Origin: a bacterium | GTDB taxonomy: Bacteria > Bacillota_A > Clostridia > Lachnospirales > Lachnospiraceae | NCBI GenBank assembly: GCA_004562915.1 | Contig: SFQZ01000024.1 | Span: 1 to 32,309, forward strand | Reading direction: 5' to 3' | DNA: 32,309 nucleotides | In this document: piece by piece, positions 1-10,200 of the stretch | How the letters are laid out: every line of letters begins with the position of its first letter | Numbering within the stretch: position 1 is the stretch's first letter | The notes under the pieces: generated by a model | What the model was told of the DNA's origin: nothing | Seen by the model: the letters and a program-made list of their open reading frames with translations, nothing else | The model's database searches: none | Program-made: the position numbers and the translations under genes

Positions 1-125
1 CCGCAGGTGCAGGCTTTATCGTAGCTCTGACAGGTGAGATTATGACCATGCCTGGACTGCCAAAAGTACCGGCTGCTGAGAAGATCGATGTAGACGAGAA
101 CGGAAAGATCACTGGTCTGTTCTAA
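1..125 (+). CDS. fhs: Formate-tetrahydrofolate ligase, C-terminal end only
   Basis: The frame that opens at base 3 reads through to a TAA at 123-125. It encodes about 40 residues, including LTGEIMTMPGLPKVPAAEKI and ending DENGKITGLF. This is the very conserved C-terminus of formate-THF ligase, the ATP-dependent enzyme that charges THF with formate in one-carbon metabolism and in the acetyl-CoA pathway of anaerobes. The rest of the gene lies before the window. A strong hairpin follows at about 180-218, so fhs is the last gene of its transcript. Confidence 0.93.
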   Translation, partial: AGAGFIVALTGEIMTMPGLPKVPAAEKIDVDENGKITGLF

Positions 126-176
126 TCCACTACTCACACAAAATACAAAGAACATGTCGTGAAATAAAAAGTTATA

Positions 177-223
177 AAACAGGACAGCTGTGACTCCTTT
201 CTGGTCACAGTTGTCCTGCTTTA
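177..223 (+). terminator. Rho-independent terminator after fhs
   Basis: Arms 181-194 and 204-217 pair over 14 positions with one G-U wobble, around a 9-base loop. An A-rich stretch precedes the stem and GCTTT follows. The position, 55 bases after the fhs stop, fits transcript termination. Confidence 0.8.
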
Positions 224-245
224 TGTAAAAAAACTGGAGATTATT

Positions 246-1610
246 TTGACCACTTTAAAACAGAAGATATTTTCTATCGATAAAACTTTTTACAAAATGG
301 TATTTGCCATTGTACTTCCGATCATGATTCAAAATCTGGTCAACACACTGGTTAATTCCGTAGATATCATTATGCTGAGCTATGTGGATCAGGTTTCTTT
401 GTCCGCATCCTCACTGGCAAATCAACCCTACAATATTCTGAGCTTTATTTTTTACGGAATTTCATCCGGTTCCGCCATTCTGGCTGCTCAATACTGGGGA
501 AAGCGTGATCTCGTCACTATTGAAAAAATACTGGGCATTGCTCTTCGAATTGCATTGACTTTTTCTTTGATTTTCGCCGTGGCTGCCTGCTTTTTTTCAG
601 AATCCGTCATGCAGTTCTATACCAGTGATCCCGAAGTCATTGATGCAGGCATAAAATACTTACAAATCATCAGTTTAACCTATATTTTTTCAGCAATCAC
701 ACAGATGTATCTGTGCATACAACGTTGTGTGGAACGAGTTCGTCTCAGCACTGCTGTTTTATCCACCAGCCTGTTCCTGAATGTTGCTCTGAATGCGTGC
801 TTTATCTTTGGAATCGGATTTTTCCCGAAAATGGGGCTGACCGGCGTTGCCATCGCCACCTGTATCGCACGTCTGACAGAGCTTATCATCTGTCTCATAG
901 ATTCGCTGCGCAACAAACTGGTTAAAATCCACATTTCCTACCTCTGGGCACGGAACCGAACTTTGTTTCTCGACTTTATGAAATACTCCATCCCGGCACT
1001 GGCAAACGATGTAGTTGCGAGTGTCGGATGGTCCATGTATTCCGTTATCCTCGGGCATCTCGGTTCCGACATAGTGGCTGCGAATGCCATTGCCGTTGTC
1101 GCCAGGAACTGGGGAACCGTCCTCTGCTTTGGTATAGCCAACGGATGTGCTATCATTCTGGGACGAACCCTGGGAGAAAACCAGCTTGCTCTGGCAAAAG
1201 AATACGCCAAACGTTTTCTTCGACTCGGCTTATGCTTCGGTATATTCGGTGGAATCTTGATCCTACTGTTCCGCCCCTTGTTTTTGACCATGGGACACTT
1301 AAGCGAACGCGCAATCCACTATCTAAACTTCATGCTGTTTATCAATGCCTACTATGTCATCGGTATTGCTTTGAACAGCACATGGATCAGCTCCGTGTTC
1401 CGGGCCGGCGGAGATTCAAAATTCGGTTTTTTGTGTGACTTGTTCACCCTGTGGTGCTGGATCATTCCAATTGGCTTTTTTCTGGCATTCTACCTGAAAC
1501 TGTCCCCAATGTTAGTCTATATTTTCCTGAGTGCAGATGAATTTTTTAAAATTCCTTTCGTCTACAGACATTATAAAAAATACGGATGGCTGAAAAATAT
1601 CACACGATAG
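246..1610 (+). CDS. MATE-family multidrug/sodium antiporter
   Basis: The 454-residue polytopic protein has the length and the roughly 12 hydrophobic segments of MATE exporters (NorM/DinF superfamily). Typical stretches are IVLPIMIQNLVNTLVNSVD near the N-terminus and SSGSAILAAQYWGKRD around residues 73-90. Such proteins export cationic drugs or metabolites in exchange for sodium or protons in the inner membrane; the substrate cannot be read from the sequence. The start is a TTG at 246-248, supported by GGAG at 236-239 with a six-base spacer; no ATG lies closer to a ribosome site. It stands alone between two terminators, and its stop codon TAG forms the first bases of the downstream hairpin stem. 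Confidence 0.9.
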   Translation: MTTLKQKIFSIDKTFYKMVFAIVLPIMIQNLVNTLVNSVDIIMLSYVDQVSLSASSLANQPYNILSFIFYGISSGSAILAAQYWGKRDLVTIEKILGIALRIALTFSLIFAVAACFFSESVMQFYTSDPEVIDAGIKYLQIISLTYIFSAITQMYLCIQRCVERVRLSTAVLSTSLFLNVALNACFIFGIGFFPKMGLTGVAIATCIARLTELIICLIDSLRNKLVKIHISYLWARNRTLFLDFMKYSIPALANDVVASVGWSMYSVILGHLGSDIVAANAIAVVARNWGTVLCFGIANGCAIILGRTLGENQLALAKEYAKRFLRLGLCFGIFGGILILLFRPLFLTMGHLSERAIHYLNFMLFINAYYVIGIALNSTWISSVFRAGGDSKFGFLCDLFTLWCWIIPIGFFLAFYLKLSPMLVYIFLSADEFFKIPFVYRHYKKYGWLKNITR

Positions 1611-1648
1611 TAGAAGGGGCTGTTCAAACTGATCAGCCCCTTCTACTA
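1608..1648. terminator. Bidirectional terminator between convergent genes
   Basis: Arms 1608-1622 and 1634-1648 are perfectly complementary over 15 bases, around an 11-base loop. The hairpin sits between the convergent MATE gene (+) and symporter gene (-). Neither side has a long T-run, so termination strength is uncertain. Confidence 0.75.
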
Positions 1649-1652
1649 TGTA

Positions 1653-3002
1653 TTACTTATTCTTATCTTCATAATCTTTTGTTATCTTAAGCACCACTTT
1701 AATACAAGCCAGCAGTGCAATCAGGTTCGGGAGAACCATCAATCCATTGAACATATCAGACATATTCCAAACAAGTTCTACCTTCATAGCGGATCCGATC
1801 ACAACACAGATCACCACCAGAACGCCATACAATTTTATAGCTTTTTCACCAAATAGATGACGCACATTTACCTCGCCAAAATAGTACCAGCCCACGATAG
1901 TGGTAAATGCAAAAAACAGCATACAAACCGCAATAAACACTTTTCCAAAAGATCCAAATCCCACATTAAAGGCGCTCTGCGCCAATTCTGCCCCGGTCAT
2001 TCCATTACCAAGAACTCCCGTAGAAAGAATTACAAGTGCTGTCAGAGTAAGAATAATAAAAGTGTCAATAAACACACCCATCATAGCAATAATACCCTGA
2101 TCACATGGATCTTTCACGTCAGCCGTTGCATGCGCATGGGGTGTAGAACCCATACCTGCTTCATTGGAGAAAAGTCCTCTGGCAACGCCATAACGCATTG
2201 CTTTCTGAACGGTCACACCCAGAACACCACCTGCCACCGATTGAGGTGAAAATGCGCCCACGAAGATAGATTTCAATGCGCCTCCTACTGCCGGAAGTCT
2301 CATACAAAGAATAATCAGACATCCAACAATATATAAAAATGCCATCAATGGTACTATTTTTTCTGTCACACGAGCAATTCGTTTAATTCCTCCAATAAAA
2401 ATAACACCCGCCACAATCGCTACACAAATTCCCACAAGCAGAGGATTTACGTGAAATGCATTGCTGAATGCTGCGCCTATGGAATTGGACTGTACCATAT
2501 TCCCCATAAATCCCAACGCAAGTATAATAGCAACGGAGAAAAATCCAGCCAAAAAACTTCCGAATTTTCCTTTAAAAATATATTTGATATAATACACCGG
2601 TCCGCCTACAATAGCTCCATTTTCTGTTTTTCTGGTGTGCTGTGCCATCACCGCTTCCGCATAAATAGTTGCCATACCAAAAAATGCACTTACCCACATC
2701 CAAAAAATAGCTCCGGGACCGCCGGATGCCAGGGCTGTAGCTGCGCCTGCAATATTACCTGTACCTACCTGTGCTGCAATCGCAGTTGTCAGAGCCTGGA
2801 AGGAACTAAGACCATTTTCACCGTTTTTGCCATGAAGTGAAAACTCTCCAAATAGCTTTTTCATTCCTTTTTTAAATTTGCGTACCTGGATAAATCTGAG
2901 ACTGCATGTGAAAACGATGCCGGCACCCAACAACAAAATCAAAAGCGCATAGTCCCACAGAAATGTGTTTACATATTCCACCACTTTAACAACGTACTCC
3001 AT
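1653..3002 (-). CDS. Alanine/glycine:cation symporter, AGCS family
   Basis: The 449-residue membrane protein has AGCS (AlsT/DagA-like) hallmarks: GTGNIAGAATALASGGPGA near residues 80-100, then FWMWVSAFFGMATIYAEAV, and the NEAGMGSTPHAHA loop near 280-290. These proteins import alanine or glycine with sodium across the cytoplasmic membrane. The ATG at 3002 is preceded by AGAGGAAAG. Upstream lies a tandem glycine riboswitch (about 3243-3425), so glycine is the likely substrate and effector, although family membership alone would allow alanine. The gene is monocistronic: it ends at the 1608-1648 hairpin, and its promoter is at 3501-3529. Confidence 0.93.
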   Translation of the reverse strand: MEYVVKVVEYVNTFLWDYALLILLLGAGIVFTCSLRFIQVRKFKKGMKKLFGEFSLHGKNGENGLSSFQALTTAIAAQVGTGNIAGAATALASGGPGAIFWMWVSAFFGMATIYAEAVMAQHTRKTENGAIVGGPVYYIKYIFKGKFGSFLAGFFSVAIILALGFMGNMVQSNSIGAAFSNAFHVNPLLVGICVAIVAGVIFIGGIKRIARVTEKIVPLMAFLYIVGCLIILCMRLPAVGGALKSIFVGAFSPQSVAGGVLGVTVQKAMRYGVARGLFSNEAGMGSTPHAHATADVKDPCDQGIIAMMGVFIDTFIILTLTALVILSTGVLGNGMTGAELAQSAFNVGFGSFGKVFIAVCMLFFAFTTIVGWYYFGEVNVRHLFGEKAIKLYGVLVVICVVIGSAMKVELVWNMSDMFNGLMVLPNLIALLACIKVVLKITKDYEDKNK

Positions 3003-3087
3003 TTTTCTTTCCTCTTTTTTCTACGTATTTTCCCCGCATATTGAGCTTTCTTCTCGATCTTACCGCTCATACCTGTTGTCGTCACTC

Positions 3088-3132
3088 AAGCATAAACAGA
3101 ATTGTATGCCAGCATGCATTCTGTTTATGCTT
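3088..3132 (-). repeat. Long hairpin in the symporter leader
   Basis: Arms beginning AAGCATAAACAGAAT (3088-3102) and ending ATTCTGTTTATGCTT (3118-3132) pair perfectly; inner bases TGTATGC and GCATGC extend the stem imperfectly. It lies between the riboswitch terminators and the symporter ribosome site, about 85 bases before the start codon. It has no T-run on the transcribed strand, so it does not look like a terminator. An RNA-processing or stability role, or an operator, are both possible. Confidence 0.6.
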
Positions 3133-3151
3133 TGCGCCTGGACTTATGCAT

Positions 3152-3180
3152 AAAAAAAGATCCAGATAACTATCTGAATC
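3152..3180 (-). terminator. Second riboswitch-distal terminator
   Basis: Read on the minus strand, a 22-base near-palindrome at 3159-3180 (10 bp stem, one G-U pair) is followed directly by a T7 run (3152-3158). It lies about 60 bases downstream of glycine aptamer II and may be the switching terminator, or a back-up to the hairpin at 3197-3221. Confidence 0.75.
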
Positions 3181-3196
3181 CCGAATATGCATTCGC

Positions 3197-3221
3197 AAAA
3201 AACGCAGAAAAACTTCTCTGC
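3197..3221 (-). terminator. First riboswitch-proximal terminator
   Basis: On the minus strand GCAGAGAA pairs with TTTTCTGC (3204-3221) and is followed by G and a T6 run (3197-3202). It begins about 20 bases after the end of aptamer II, the usual place for a riboswitch expression platform. Confidence 0.65.
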
Positions 3222-3242
3222 TGCCTTTTTCTATCGCATCTT

Positions 3243-3425
3243 CACTGTCCTTTTGCCTGAGAGATTCGCGGACTATTTTCCACTTTCACCTTCGGCACCC
3301 GTTTATCGGGATTCTCCAGAGGGCCATCCGATTACAGTCCCGTTTCCTTACTTGGAAACACCTGAGAGTATTATTCCTTCGGCGAGCAGCTTTGCTTACT
3401 TTCCTGCAATCTTCTATTGGCTCAA
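3243..3425 (-). promoter_or_regulatory. Tandem glycine riboswitch
   Basis: On the minus strand two aptamers follow each other. Aptamer I (about 3341-3425) has CGCCGAAGGAAT and ACTCTCAGG. Aptamer II (about 3243-3340) has CTGGAGAAT, GTGCCGAAGGTG and the diagnostic CTCTCAGGCAAAAGGACAG at its 3' end. These are the conserved core strings of glycine riboswitches known upstream of gcv operons and AGCS symporters. Two T-run hairpins follow before the symporter start, so control by transcription termination is likely. Whether glycine turns the gene on or off cannot be decided by eye. Confidence 0.93.
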
Positions 3426-3500
3426 TATGCAATTATAAACTAACCTGATATAACATTTTTGCATTGACCTCTTTGTCGCATCAGGCAGTCAACGTGAATT

Positions 3501-3529
3501 ATTATATCGTTACTATATCCTTCTGTCAA
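3501..3529 (-). promoter_or_regulatory. Consensus sigma-A promoter of the riboswitch-symporter transcript
   Basis: On the minus strand TTGACA (3524-3529) and TATAAT (3501-3506) are separated by exactly 17 bases. Both hexamers are perfect consensus. It lies about 75 bases upstream of aptamer I. Confidence 0.9.
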
Positions 3530-3596
3530 TCCTGGAAAATACACTTTTTAAATATACTTCAGCTTACTTCAACTACCGGAGGGCTTTCTTCATTAC

Positions 3597-3650
3597 AAAA
3601 AACGCCGGAATCCTGTTCGATTTTCAGGATTCGAACAAGATTCCAGCGTT
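3597..3650 (-). terminator. Terminator after galT
   Basis: Arms 3601-3620 and 3631-3650 pair over 20 positions. The two imperfect positions become G-U wobbles only on the minus strand, where the stem is also followed by a T6 run. It is therefore the end of the galactoside operon transcript. Confidence 0.9.
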
Positions 3651-3687
3651 CTCATTACTTTCTATCTTTCATGTGAAGCTATATCTT

Positions 3688-5208
3688 TTACAGACTTTCA
3701 ATAAATCTCATAAATGCTGCTCTGCCTTCTTCTGTACATTTGTATACGCCGGCATGCTCCAGAACTTTCATAAATACAATACCGATTTCTTTTTTCAGTA
3801 TATCCTCTACATTATCAGCAGTAAAGGTGTATTTCTCTTTCAGTTCATCCACCCAGTCAGCATGTTTTTCCAGATTTTCATCAGCACGCAGATCCTCACC
3901 GGCTACGATTGCTTTACAGAGTCCTTCGATTTCTCCTTTCAGACGAGCCGGAAGAACTGCAAGACCCATAACTTCGATCAGACCAATGTTTTCTTTCTTA
4001 ATGTGGTGCAGTTCTGCATGCGGATGATATACTCCAAGAGGATGTTCTTCTGTTGTGATATTGTTTCTCAGTACCAGATCCAGTTCAAACATATCTCCAC
4101 GTTTTCTTGCAATTGGTGTGATTGTATTGTGTGGTTCACCGTCTGTCTCAGCGAAGATAAATGCATCCGCATCGGTATATCCTCTCCACTTCAGAAGAAT
4201 CTTATCTGCCAAATCAATCAGTCTGTCTGTATCCGGTCCACTGATACGGATAACAGACATTGGCCATTTTACGATTCCTGCATTAATGTCTTCATATCCC
4301 GGAATCGTCACTTCCTTTTCAATCGGAGCTTTTGCCATGGCAAATTCATAATGTCCGCCCTGGAAATGATCATGGCTCAGAATAGATCCGCCAACGATCG
4401 GAAGGTCTGCATTGGAACCCACAAAGTAATGTGGGAACTGTTTAACAAAATCAAACAATTTTGCAAAGGTAGCTCTCTCAATCTTCATCGGCACATGCTG
4501 AGAATTAAATACGATACAATGCTCATTATAATAAACATACGGAGAATACTGGAATCCCCACTGACTGTCATTGATCGTTACCGGAATAATTCTATGATTC
4601 TGTCTTGCGGGATGGTTCAGACGTCCGGCATAACCTTCGTTTTCTACGCAAAGCAGACATTTCGGATAAGAAGTCTGTTTTGCAAGCTTGGCTGCTGCGA
4701 TTGCCTTCGGATCCTTTTCCGGTTTGGAAAGATTGATGGTAATATCCAGATCACCATACTCTGTCGGTGCAACCCATTTCATATCCTTTGCGATACGGTA
4801 ACGGCGGATATAATCGGTGTCCTGGCTGAATTTGTAATGTGCATCGGTCGCTTTTACCGGATCTTCTTTGTACATTTCCCAGAAACGTTTGATTACATTG
4901 CCGGGGCGATCCACCAAAAGACTCATCACCTTTGTATCAAACAAATCACGATATCCAACACTGTTTTCTTCCATCAATCCCTGCTCATACGCATAATCAC
5001 AGATATCAGAAAGAATACTTTCCAGCTCACCTACCACTGACTGATCGCTTCCGTCAAAATCAAGAATCTGCTGCAACGCTGCATCATCAATGGCATCCAT
5101 TTTCAGCAGTTCAAGAATCTTATTGGTGATATATCTTTTGTCTTCCTCACAGATTAATCCGGTTGCCATTCCATACTGCACCAGTTTTACAATACTTTCT
5201 TGAATCAT
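3688..5208 (-). CDS. galT: UDP-glucose-hexose-1-phosphate uridylyltransferase
   Basis: GalT exchanges galactose-1-phosphate with UDP-glucose in the Leloir pathway, in the cytoplasm. The protein is the long Firmicutes-type GalT: about 506 residues, against roughly 350 for the E. coli type. Conserved stretches are NHPARQNHRIIPVTIND, WGFQYSPYVYYNEHCIVFN and the histidine motif GGSILSHDHFQGG near the middle. I place the start at the ATG at 5208 because GGGAG stands six to seven bases before it; a start 33 bases upstream is possible but has no such site. It is the last gene of the galactoside block, 43 bases behind the GH42 gene, and is followed by a terminator. It uses the galactose freed by the two upstream beta-galactosidases after phosphorylation by a GalK encoded elsewhere. 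Confidence 0.95.
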   Translation of the reverse strand: MIQESIVKLVQYGMATGLICEEDKRYITNKILELLKMDAIDDAALQQILDFDGSDQSVVGELESILSDICDYAYEQGLMEENSVGYRDLFDTKVMSLLVDRPGNVIKRFWEMYKEDPVKATDAHYKFSQDTDYIRRYRIAKDMKWVAPTEYGDLDITINLSKPEKDPKAIAAAKLAKQTSYPKCLLCVENEGYAGRLNHPARQNHRIIPVTINDSQWGFQYSPYVYYNEHCIVFNSQHVPMKIERATFAKLFDFVKQFPHYFVGSNADLPIVGGSILSHDHFQGGHYEFAMAKAPIEKEVTIPGYEDINAGIVKWPMSVIRISGPDTDRLIDLADKILLKWRGYTDADAFIFAETDGEPHNTITPIARKRGDMFELDLVLRNNITTEEHPLGVYHPHAELHHIKKENIGLIEVMGLAVLPARLKGEIEGLCKAIVAGEDLRADENLEKHADWVDELKEKYTFTADNVEDILKKEIGIVFMKVLEHAGVYKCTEEGRAAFMRFIESL

Positions 5209-5251
5209 GTTCTTCTCCCGCCTTTCCCAATTTACTTTCAAGTACGACTTT

Positions 5252-7273
5252 TTACTTTTTTAAAATCACCGTGCCAAATCGTTCAATGGTTCCATCATAA
5301 TTACCCATCCATACCTGATAACTGTCTGTTGGAAGCTTCATCTCCACCGGCATGCGGTTAAAGTTCTGTACAAATACATACTCCGCATCCTGTGTCTTAC
5401 GTGTTGTAACTTCCACTCCATTCGGTATATGACTGATCACCCGTTTCACACCTGCATCAGCTGCAATTTTCCGATACAGTTCATCATAAAATCCCTGTTC
5501 AAAATCCGCACATACATAATATGCCTGTCCTGCTCCATAACTGTTTCTGGTAAGTGCCGGCATTCCTGCATAGAAATCTTCCCCGTAAGTCATCAAAGCT
5601 TCCGCTGTAGATGATTTTACCAGATCACAGAGATTTGTGCATCTGTAGGAAGTAGCCATGTGAAGCGAATTACCCTGTACCGGATTGCCTACATTACTTT
5701 CACCATCATACAGCCCATCGATTTCTGTGCTTCGAAGTCCCATCACGTCCATCAGTCCGTGAGGTGTACCGCCCAGGAAACACAGATCCGTCTCATCCAC
5801 AATACCAGACCAGTAGGTCAGAATAAAACGGCCGCCATTTTCCACAAATCTGCGGACTTTTTCTTCAAAACCTGCCCGGAACATATACAACATCGGCGCT
5901 GCAACAACCGCATAATCATCCAGATCCTGCTCCATATCGATCATATCCACATTCAGTCCCAGCTTCCGGAATGCATAATAAGATTTTTCAACAGTCTCCT
6001 TATAGAAAAGTCCCGCATTTCTTGGACCCTGCGAATCTTCCATCGCCCAGCGGCTCTCCCAGTCAAATACCACGGCAACTTTGGATTCTGTCTTTGCCCC
6101 GGTCACTTCCTGAAGCTTCTCCAGTGTTTCCCCTACCTGAGTCACCTCTTTAAACACCCTTGTGTCGTCTCTGCCATAGTGATCAATCACAGCACCATGA
6201 AATTTTTCAGATGAGCCCTGACTCTGGCGAAGCTGGAAATAAAGAACGCTGTCCGCACCATGTGCGATTGCCTGCATAGATGCCGCATGAAGCATTCCCG
6301 GCTTCTTCAATTTGCTAACCGACTGCCAGTTGGTAGCAGACGGACAGTTTTCCATCAAAAGGAAGGGCTTCTTTTGAATCGTTCGCATAATATCATGCTG
6401 CATTCCATCATCCATTGCTGTCAGATATTCCTGTTTCTTATGCCACTGTGGGTAATTATCCCATGACACTATATCAATAATATCAGCAAATTTGTGATAA
6501 TTCAATCCCCGGAAGTCGTACATCATATTGATGGTCGTCGGTTTATCTGAACCGCCATCACGGATAGCCTGTATCTCATGTCTGATAAACTCACCGGTCT
6601 GATATGTCACAAAACGCTTCCAGTCAAGATTCAGTCCATGAACCGCACTTTCTCCTCTCTGCGAAGGTGCCTCAATCTGGTCAAAGCTGTTATAAATGTG
6701 GCTCCAGAATGTAGTCGCCCATGCACGATTCAACTTATCGATATCCTGATATTTCTCCTTCAACCAATCACGAAATGCTGCCTGGCACAGAGGGCAATGA
6801 CACTCTCCTCCATATTCATTGGAAATATGCCATGCAATCACTCCCGGATGATCTCCAAACTTCTCCGCCAGACTTTTATTCATGATTCTGACCTTTTCAC
6901 GATACACCGGAGAAGTATAACAATGATTGTGACGTCCTCCAAAAAATGCTCTGTGACCTGTCGAATCTACTCTGAGCACCTCTGGATATTTATCTGCCAT
7001 CCACTTGGGACGGGCACCTGAAGGGGTGGCAAGGATAGTGAAGATCCCATTTTCATACAGCCGATCAATAATCTTTTCCATCCATTCAAAATGGAATTCC
7101 CCTTCTTCCGGTTCAAGCATCGCCCAGGAAAATATACCAAGGGAAACTTCGTTAATTTTTGCCTTTTTAAAATACTCGATATCTTTTTCCAGAATCTCGG
7201 GGCTGTGCAGCCACTGTTCCGGATTGTAATCGCCGCCATGCAGCATTTTCCCAAAATTCACTTCTCTAGCCAT
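5252..7273 (-). CDS. Beta-galactosidase, glycoside hydrolase family 42
   Basis: The protein opens with the GH42 signature LHGGDYNPEQW and has the family's usual length (673 residues). In known GH42 enzymes the acid/base is the Glu of an NE motif and the nucleophile a second Glu; here these are E153 in HISNEYGG and E308 in LMENCPSATNWQ. Cys118, Cys158, Cys160 and Cys163 reproduce the spacing of the structural zinc site of Geobacillus-type GH42. No signal peptide is visible, so it acts in the cytoplasm on imported galactosides. GGAGGA precedes the ATG. It lies 11 bases behind the GH2 gene, so the two are co-transcribed. Having both families suggests different linkages or chain lengths are used, for example galacto-oligosaccharides; this is inference. 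Confidence 0.95.
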   Translation of the reverse strand: MAREVNFGKMLHGGDYNPEQWLHSPEILEKDIEYFKKAKINEVSLGIFSWAMLEPEEGEFHFEWMEKIIDRLYENGIFTILATPSGARPKWMADKYPEVLRVDSTGHRAFFGGRHNHCYTSPVYREKVRIMNKSLAEKFGDHPGVIAWHISNEYGGECHCPLCQAAFRDWLKEKYQDIDKLNRAWATTFWSHIYNSFDQIEAPSQRGESAVHGLNLDWKRFVTYQTGEFIRHEIQAIRDGGSDKPTTINMMYDFRGLNYHKFADIIDIVSWDNYPQWHKKQEYLTAMDDGMQHDIMRTIQKKPFLLMENCPSATNWQSVSKLKKPGMLHAASMQAIAHGADSVLYFQLRQSQGSSEKFHGAVIDHYGRDDTRVFKEVTQVGETLEKLQEVTGAKTESKVAVVFDWESRWAMEDSQGPRNAGLFYKETVEKSYYAFRKLGLNVDMIDMEQDLDDYAVVAAPMLYMFRAGFEEKVRRFVENGGRFILTYWSGIVDETDLCFLGGTPHGLMDVMGLRSTEIDGLYDGESNVGNPVQGNSLHMATSYRCTNLCDLVKSSTAEALMTYGEDFYAGMPALTRNSYGAGQAYYVCADFEQGFYDELYRKIAADAGVKRVISHIPNGVEVTTRKTQDAEYVFVQNFNRMPVEMKLPTDSYQVWMGNYDGTIERFGTVILKK

Positions 7274-7284
7274 TTTACTTCCTC

Positions 7285-10200
7285 CTAAATTCCTTTAAAT
7301 GTGAAAGTAAATTCCATCTCTCCGTCTGTATTCAGTAAATATTCCGGATGAGTTTTAGCTCCCCAGCTGTCATCCCCGGCAATACCCATCTGCTGTGCAG
7401 AAACACGTACAACCGTATAATGTACCTGCGGAAGTTCATACGGATGCATTGCATTTTCCATCTCATGAGGTGTATACGGAAGTGCAGAAAATTCCATCTG
7501 ATCCCCCATGAACATCATGCCGCGGCCTTTCCGGTCTGTAACAGATGCCCAGCGCACACCTACTTTATTTCCACATTCCTGCGGAACCAGATATTTTGCC
7601 ACATTATCTTCCACTTTGTTTTTATAAACGCCAAGTTTTGCACCTTTACAGCGATCTACATAGGTTTCTTCCGGTCCCATGCCATACCATGTCACATTGT
7701 TGTAGTCCGCATTGAACTTAAACATAACACCGAATTCCGGCATATCTCCCAGTTCCTTCACCGGATCGTAGGACAAAGTTGTCCGAATACTTCCATCTCC
7801 GTACACCTGATAGGTCAGCTGACATTCACTAACCGGAGTCGTCGGCATTACATAGGTAAAGGTAATCGCTGCACAGTCTTCATTTACCTGAATCTGCGGT
7901 AATTTCATTTCCGGATATGGGCCATCCGCCGGATATTTGTGGGATACATACATAGAAGCAACTTTCCACTGTGCATAACGCATTGGCATCAGATTGCCAC
8001 AGTCATTGTCCGTAGGAGCTCTCCAGAAATTTGGCCTTGGAATCATCTCAATCATCTCCACGCCGCCAAATCTGTAAGAAACCAGACCGCCGTTCAGATA
8101 TGAGAACATAACATCAAAGTTTTCACCACGTACACCAAAGTTATGACCAGAATTGATTACTTCAAATTTTGCCGGTTTTGCAGCCTTTTTCGGTGCTTCC
8201 ACTTTATAGACACCCTGTCCGAAAGCCACCTCATGTCCCCGGTTTGCCCATACAGTGTCTGCTTTCAGAAGGAAAGAAACCGTAACTGCATACTCACCCG
8301 GAATCGTCTGAACCGGAATCGGAAGCTCATATGTTTCCTCTGACAAAGGCGCCACATGTGTTTCCATAGATACCCTTTTCAGTAATTTCCCTTCTTTTTC
8401 CAGTGTAACCACACAGTCAAAGGTGTCTGTATTTACAAACAGGTTTTTATTGATTACTCTTACTTTATCTTTTTCTACTTCTGCAGTGATATTCTGATAA
8501 TTGAATTTTACTTCCTGCATCTTCGGGGATTCGTCACGTTCACCGCCATATGCAATACCATTTCCGCTGAAATTATAATCCGTAGGACGCTCGCCAAAAT
8601 CACCGCCATATGCCTGGAATTCTTTTCCGTAACGATCTTTTTTATAAATAGACTGGTCAATATAATCCCAGATAAAGCCGCCCTGATACAGTGGTTCCGT
8701 ATCTGTCAGATCTGTATATTTGTGCATTGCTCCGCAGGAATTTCCCATAGCATGCGTATATTCACAACAAATGAACGGTTTACTTCTGTCTTTTGCCAGA
8801 AATTCTTTAATTGACTCAACCGATGGATACATCTGACTTTCCATATCACTGGTATCATTGTATCTGCGGTCATGGAACAGACCTTCATAATGCACCAGAC
8901 GGGTCGGATCCATCTTACGGTACAGCTGAGACATCTCATAGATTACCTTACCACCAAAGGATTCATTACCACAGGACCAGATCAGGATTGCCGGATGATT
9001 TTTATCTCTCTGATACATGGAATTTACACGGTCAAGCATCATATCCATCCAGTCCGGTTGGTCACAGGGAACGACACCTGAGAAATCTCCGGTTTGTTCT
9101 GCACTAATATCCCAGCTTCCATGAGATTCCATATTACACTCAGCAATCATATAAATACCATATTCGTCGCAAAGCTCGTAGATTCCCACCGCATCCGGAT
9201 AATGACAGGTACGGATCGCATTGATATTATTCCGTTTCATGGTCACCAGATCTTTGATCAATTCTTCTCTGGATACATTTCTTCCGGTTACAGAACTAAA
9301 TTCATGACGATTCACACCTTTGAATACGATCCTCTTTCCGTTCAGCATCATGATGCTGTCTTTCATCTCAAACCGTCGGAAACCTACACGCTGCGGAATC
9401 ACTTCACTCACTGCACCATTTTCATCCATGACTTCAATAAGCAGATCATACAACACCGGTGACTCTGCGCTCCAAAGTTCCGGTTTCTCCACTTTCATAA
9501 CATAACCGGACTTTTCTTCCAATCCACCTTCCAATTTCTGTACTTCCTGTCCGTCTTTTGAAAGAGTAATACGAACTTTTCCTGCTGCCGTCACTTTCAG
9601 ATCAACCGTCAAATCTGCTTTGGTAAATGTGTCGTCCAGAAGTGTCTGAATCTTCACATCCGATACATGTACTTCCGGAATCGCATAAAGATAAACATCA
9701 CGATAAATTCCAGAAAAGCGATAGAAATCCTGATCTTCACACCAGCTGCTGCTTGTCCATTTGAACACCTGCGCTGCCAGTTTATTTTCTCCCTCTTTCA
9801 GATATGGAGTAAGCTCAAATTCTGAAGGAGTAAAGGTATCCTCACTATATCCAACAAAAGTCCCGTTCAGCCACAGGGCAATTCCACTCTCAGCTCCCTG
9901 GAAAGAAACAAAAACTCTTTTTCCTTTCATCTGCTCCGGAACCTCAAAATATTTTACATAGCTGGCTACCGGATTAAAACGTACCGGAATCTCACCCGGT
10001 TCTGCTTCCTCCCGTCCTTCCCACGGGTACTGCACATTAGCATACTGCGGAATATCATATCCTTCCATCTGGATATGAGCCGGCACACGAATATCATCCC
10101 ATGATTTACAGCAATATTCCTCTCTTTCAAATCCAAGGATTGTACTTGCATAATTTTTTGCGTAATGAAATTTCCACAGACCATTCAGACTAAAGCGGAA

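Noticed and set aside
3626..3636. GGATTCGAAC, which resembles a reverse-complemented tRNA T-loop
   Set aside because: It lies in the loop and arm of the galT terminator hairpin; no acceptor stem, anticodon arm or D-loop can be drawn around it.
3673..5040. 455-codon open frame on the plus strand opposite galT
   Set aside because: Cysteine/phenylalanine/histidine-rich translation with no domain pattern. The minus strand encodes clear GalT motifs over the same bases, so this is a codon-bias shadow.
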